From Chloroflexota bacterium (lineage in GTDB: Bacteria; Chloroflexota; DTOL01; JACQYG01), in assembly GCA_016208345.1 (NCBI GenBank), contig JACQYG010000069.1:1-7328 (forward strand): DNA of 7,328 nucleotides, given 5' to 3'. Under the pieces are notes generated by a model that was not told the DNA's origin, ran no database searches, and worked only from the letters and a program-made list of their open reading frames with translations. This document shows positions 5,854 to 7,328 of the stretch, piece by piece (positions within the stretch are counted from its first letter, which is position 1; every line of letters begins with the position of its first letter). The translations under genes were made by a program, and so were the position numbers.

Positions 5854-6462
5854 ATGGCGTTGCACGCCGATGCCCAGGGCTGGTCCTTCCCCAGCATAGA
5901 GACGATAAGCCGCGAAACCGGGCTGAGCAGGCGCGCGGTGTACTACGCCCTGGCCGCCCTGGAACGAACGGAGGTGGATGGCCGGCAGGCAGTCCTGAGG
6001 GTCTCGGGCGGCGGACGCACGTCAAACCGCTACCTGATCCTGGCCCGCCAGGACCAGGTCCACGCCAAAGCCCGAGAAGCAGGTTTAGGCACCGGTGCAA
6101 AAAACAACGCTGAGCGGTATCACTTTTTGCACCGCACCGGTGCAAAAAGCGCACCACTAACTAGAACCACGGAACCAGAACCATTGCTTGCTTGCTCCGC
6201 TGGCGCGGAAAAAAGCGCGGAGGACGACGAAAAGTTCGACCGGGTTGAGACACGGCCCGTGCCTCGGGCCGCCTCCCCAGAGCGGTTGGAGGAGGACGAA
6301 TTTGCCTTCGACCAAAAAGCTTTCGACGCGAGGGAGGTGGAGCTCGAAAGGGCGGCTGAACTCCTGTACAGCCTGGACACCTTCGGCAAGGCCACGTGTC
6401 GTGACCTGGTGCGGCAGTCAGGATTCAACGTTGACGATGTCCGGGCGCTCCTGCGCCAGTAG
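5854..6462 (+). CDS. Winged-helix replication-type protein, ended early by in-frame TAG
   Basis: This is probably a phage- or plasmid-type replication/DNA-binding protein. Residues 3-62 form a helix_turn_helix_36-like winged helix: LHADAQGWSFPSIETIS, recognition segment ETGLSRRAVYYALAALE, and wing GGGRTSNRYLI at 52-62. A low-complexity linker with a TGAK repeat follows (about residues 80-105), then an acidic stretch and a C-terminal helical region (ERAAELLYSLDTFGKATCRDL). The usual residues before ALHADAQGW are missing, so the 5' end looks replaced by the palindromic repeat upstream. AGGAGG at 5846-5851 is only 2 nt from the ATG at 5854, and TTG at 5860 would be better spaced. The frame stops at TAG 6460-6462, but coding-like sequence continues in the same frame to 6615. 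The gene may be dead or produce a truncated protein. Confidence 0.65.
   Translation: MALHADAQGWSFPSIETISRETGLSRRAVYYALAALERTEVDGRQAVLRVSGGGRTSNRYLILARQDQVHAKAREAGLGTGAKNNAERYHFLHRTGAKSAPLTRTTEPEPLLACSAGAEKSAEDDEKFDRVETRPVPRAASPERLEEDEFAFDQKAFDAREVELERAAELLYSLDTFGKATCRDLVRQSGFNVDDVRALLRQ
6123..6149. repeat. 12-bp-stem hairpin inside the winged-helix gene
   Basis: CTTTTTGCACCG (6123-6134) and CGGTGCAAAAAG (6138-6149) are perfectly complementary around a 3-nt loop. The motif CACCGGTGCAAAAA also occurs upstream at 6090-6103, so the linker encodes TGAK twice. The position, in a low-complexity linker, suggests that a repeat expanded there without breaking the frame. Confidence 0.55.
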
Positions 6463-6615
6463 AACTACGACATCTACCTGGATCGCAAGCGTGATGACAA
6501 CCCCTATGGGCCGCTGCGGCGCATCCGCAACGAAAAGGGCCTTTTGAGGCGGCTCCTCGAGCGTCGTGACCTGCCACCCAAGGAATTCTACCGGCCGCTG
6601 GTGGAGGACGACTAG
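6463..6615 (+). pseudogene. C-terminal continuation of the winged-helix protein after the TAG
   Basis: Directly after TAG 6460-6462 the same frame stays open for 50 codons and reads NYDIYLDRKRDDNPYGPLRR, then IRNEKGLLRRLLERRDLPPK and EFYRPLVEDD, to TAG 6613-6615. The composition matches the protein upstream, and a CAG-to-TAG change after LLRQ would restore one protein of about 253 aa. No start codon with a ribosome-binding site is seen for separate translation. I take this as the 3' part of a gene broken by a nonsense mutation. Confidence 0.6.
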
Positions 6616-6617
6616 CA

Positions 6618-6687
6618 GGGAGCAGGTAGCGGATAGCAGAGGGCAGGGAGCCGCTAGCTGCTATCTGCTGTCTGCTAGCTGCTGTTC
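6618..6687. repeat. Heptamer-phased repeat tract 2
   Basis: There are ten consecutive heptamers. Five have the form GGGAGCA/GGTAGCG/GATAGCA and five the form GCTAGCT/GCTATCT/GCTGTCT, with the strand switch at 6652-6653. GATAGCAG (6632-6639) pairs with CTGCTATC (6658-6665), so the tract forms a hairpin. It starts 2 bp after the stop of the winged-helix gene. Confidence 0.7.
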
Positions 6688-6700
6688 GGGGCATTCGCCT

Positions 6701-6786
6701 GGTGATCCTCCGTCACCGCGCGCCGCAAGAACAAGGGTGACGGTATCACGGCCTACGAGGTGATACCCACGACCTTGTGTCGTGGG
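6701..6786. other. Chain of overlapping hairpins
   Basis: Successive inverted repeats are CCGTCACC/GGTGACGG (6710-6717 with 6736-6743), GGTATCAC/GTGATACC (6742-6749 with 6760-6767) and CCCACGAC/GTCGTGGG (6766-6773 with 6779-6786). They abut with no gap. The last is followed by GG and TTT and is only weakly terminator-like. This could be another structured repeat or a remnant RNA element. Confidence 0.45.
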
Positions 6787-6849
6787 GGTTTGCCGATAGG
6801 CGTTTCACCAGCCGGGCCCGAGCTGTTCTACCGGCCACTGGTGGAGTAG
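6721..6849 (+). pseudogene. Possible fragment of a second copy of the winged-helix gene
   Basis: One frame reads RRKNKGDGITAYEVIPTTL, reminiscent of the wing and following strand of a winged-helix replication protein, and ends LFYRPLVE then TAG 6847-6849. The last 21 coding bases (6826-6846) match 6586-6606 at 20 positions, so the end of the upstream gene is duplicated exactly 240 bp away. The region between wing and C-terminus is missing, and there is no start or ribosome-binding site. The wing resemblance is a judgement by eye, while the FYRPLVE duplication is firm. Confidence 0.45.
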
Positions 6850-6850
6850 C

Positions 6851-6901
6851 GAGGAGCAGGGAGCCGAGGGCAGATCGCTACTCCCTGCTGCCTGCTACGT
6901 G
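6851..6901. repeat. Heptamer-phased repeat tract 3
   Basis: Seven heptamers run from 6853: ggagcag, ggagccg, agggcag, atcgcta, ctccctg, ctgcctg, ctacgtg. AGCAGGGAG (6855-6863) pairs with CTCCCTGCT (6881-6889), and GTAGC (6846-6850) pairs with GCTAC (6894-6898). The tract directly follows the stop of the gene fragment, just as tract 2 follows the full gene end. Confidence 0.65.
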
Positions 6902-7009
6902 GAAGGTGACAAAAAGTGCCAAAAGGTGACCTGACCCCGGCACAGCGCCGTTTCGTTACGGCGCTGTGGACCAGCAAGACGATAGAGGGCGCGGCCGACG
7001 CCACGATGC

Positions 7010-7042
7010 ACGTTGAACGTTCGCACGTTTAACGTTCAACGT
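7010..7042. repeat. ACGTT heptad palindrome inside the HTH gene
   Basis: ACGTTGAACGTT and AACGTTCAACGT are perfect inverted arms around a 9-nt centre, and ACGTT recurs at 7010, 7017, 7025, 7032 and 7039 (spacings 7, 8, 7, 7). The repeat brings in a TAA stop and shifts the frame of the host gene. It shares the seven-base period of the other tracts but not their sequence. Confidence 0.7.
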
Positions 7043-7317
7043 TGCTGTGCGGTGGGTGAAGATGCCGGCGGTCCAGGCGGCGCTAAAGCAAGAGCAAGCA
7101 AGCAACCTGGCCGGCGTGACCCGCCGATCTGTGGCCGCGATGACCGATGCCCTGTCGACCCTAAGGGAAATCACCAGGAACGCCGAGGCGCCCTGGGCAG
7201 CCCGGGTAAGCGCGGCCCGGGCGATCCTGGAATGCGGCCTGCGTTTCACCGAGGCCCTTGACCTGGCCGAGCGGGTGGCTGCCCTCGAAGAGAAACGAGG
7301 AGAAATAGAGGGGGACA

Positions 7318-7328
7318 ATGTGGACGAC
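7318..7328 (+). CDS. Possible start of the next gene
   Basis: An ATG at 7318-7320 follows GAGGGGG at close spacing and opens a frame overlapping the end of the HTH gene. Only three codons are visible, so this rests on the ribosome-binding site and the common overlap of adjacent phage-type genes. A large terminase would be the expected neighbour, but nothing here shows it. Confidence 0.2.

Larger units (their letters stand above)
6916..7328 (+). pseudogene. Terminase-small-subunit-like HTH protein, disrupted and partial
   Basis: The N-terminal piece starts at GTG 6916 after GGAAGG (9-nt spacing) and reads PKGDLTPAQRRFVTALWTSK then TIEGAADATM. This is the LTPxQxxF...EAA opening of phage small-terminase/phBC6A51-type HTH proteins. 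It stops at TAA 7030-7032, inside a palindromic ACGTT repeat. The rest is in another frame from about 7044: AVRWVKMPAVQAALKQEQ, a long helix with LREITRNAEAPWAARVSAAR, and FTEALDLAERVAALEEKR, still open at the window end. Removing 29 nt between the first and last ACGTTG joins the halves in one frame as MHVAVRWVKMP. In life this type of protein binds DNA at the start of phage packaging or acts in an integrated element. Here it is broken unless the repeat is bypassed. The family call is from motif memory. Confidence 0.6.

Noticed and set aside
5780..6157. A minus-strand frame of 125 codons across the palindromic element.
   Set aside because: It is Pro/Arg/Gly-rich shadow sequence opposite the winged-helix gene and lacks a ribosome-binding site.
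5845..6615. Amber codon reassignment, because two TAGs interrupt one long frame.
   Set aside because: The final stop of this gene, the stop of the binding-protein gene and the stop of the 6847 fragment are also TAG, and the first TAG lies in repeat DNA.

Overview
The window is bacterial and GC-rich, with Shine-Dalgarno sequences and sigma-70-type promoters. It falls into three blocks. The style of the repeats (phased heptamers, cloverleaf-like palindromes) and of the replication-type and terminase-type helix-turn-helix (HTH) proteins suggests a Chloroflexota-like organism. That is an impression from pattern, not a proven assignment.

Block 1 (1-3933, minus strand) is most of a branched-chain (hydrophobic) amino-acid ABC transporter operon. 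In transcription order it holds the lipoprotein substrate-binding protein (2561-3715), permease LivH (1547-2464), permease LivM (335-1453) and the N-terminal 92 codons of ATPase LivG (276 to beyond base 1). A near-consensus promoter (-35 TTGACA, 17-bp spacer, -10 TATACT) lies at 3896-3924, and the leader of about 170 nt carries two tandem repeats. Each of the three intergenic gaps holds a perfect dyad. The strongest, a 34-bp palindrome just after the binding-protein stop, probably sets binding protein above permease.

Block 2 (3934-5296, plus strand) is an insertion sequence of about 1.36 kb. Its ends carry iterated copies of a ~22-bp motif beginning TTGCCTCA, three at the left and two at the right, with a period of about 35 bp. 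Its DDE transposase is split by a single-base frameshift just before the catalytic Glu. The left end lies 9 bp from the -35 box of the liv promoter.

Block 3 (5300-7328, plus strand) is a decaying accessory region, probably a prophage or integrated-element remnant. A strong promoter with a LexA-box-like operator drives a ribbon-helix-helix (RHH) protein and then a winged-helix replication-type protein interrupted by an in-frame TAG. After these come a fragment of a possible second copy of that gene and a terminase-small-subunit-like HTH gene broken by a short palindromic insertion. Small structured repeats sit in or beside nearly every one of these genes: three heptamer-phased hairpin tracts, a 78-bp element that folds into three arms on a closing stem, an ACGTT-heptad palindrome, and chained hairpins. 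This repeat load, and its direct effect on reading frames, is the most unusual aspect of the window. I see no complete new defence or metabolic system.
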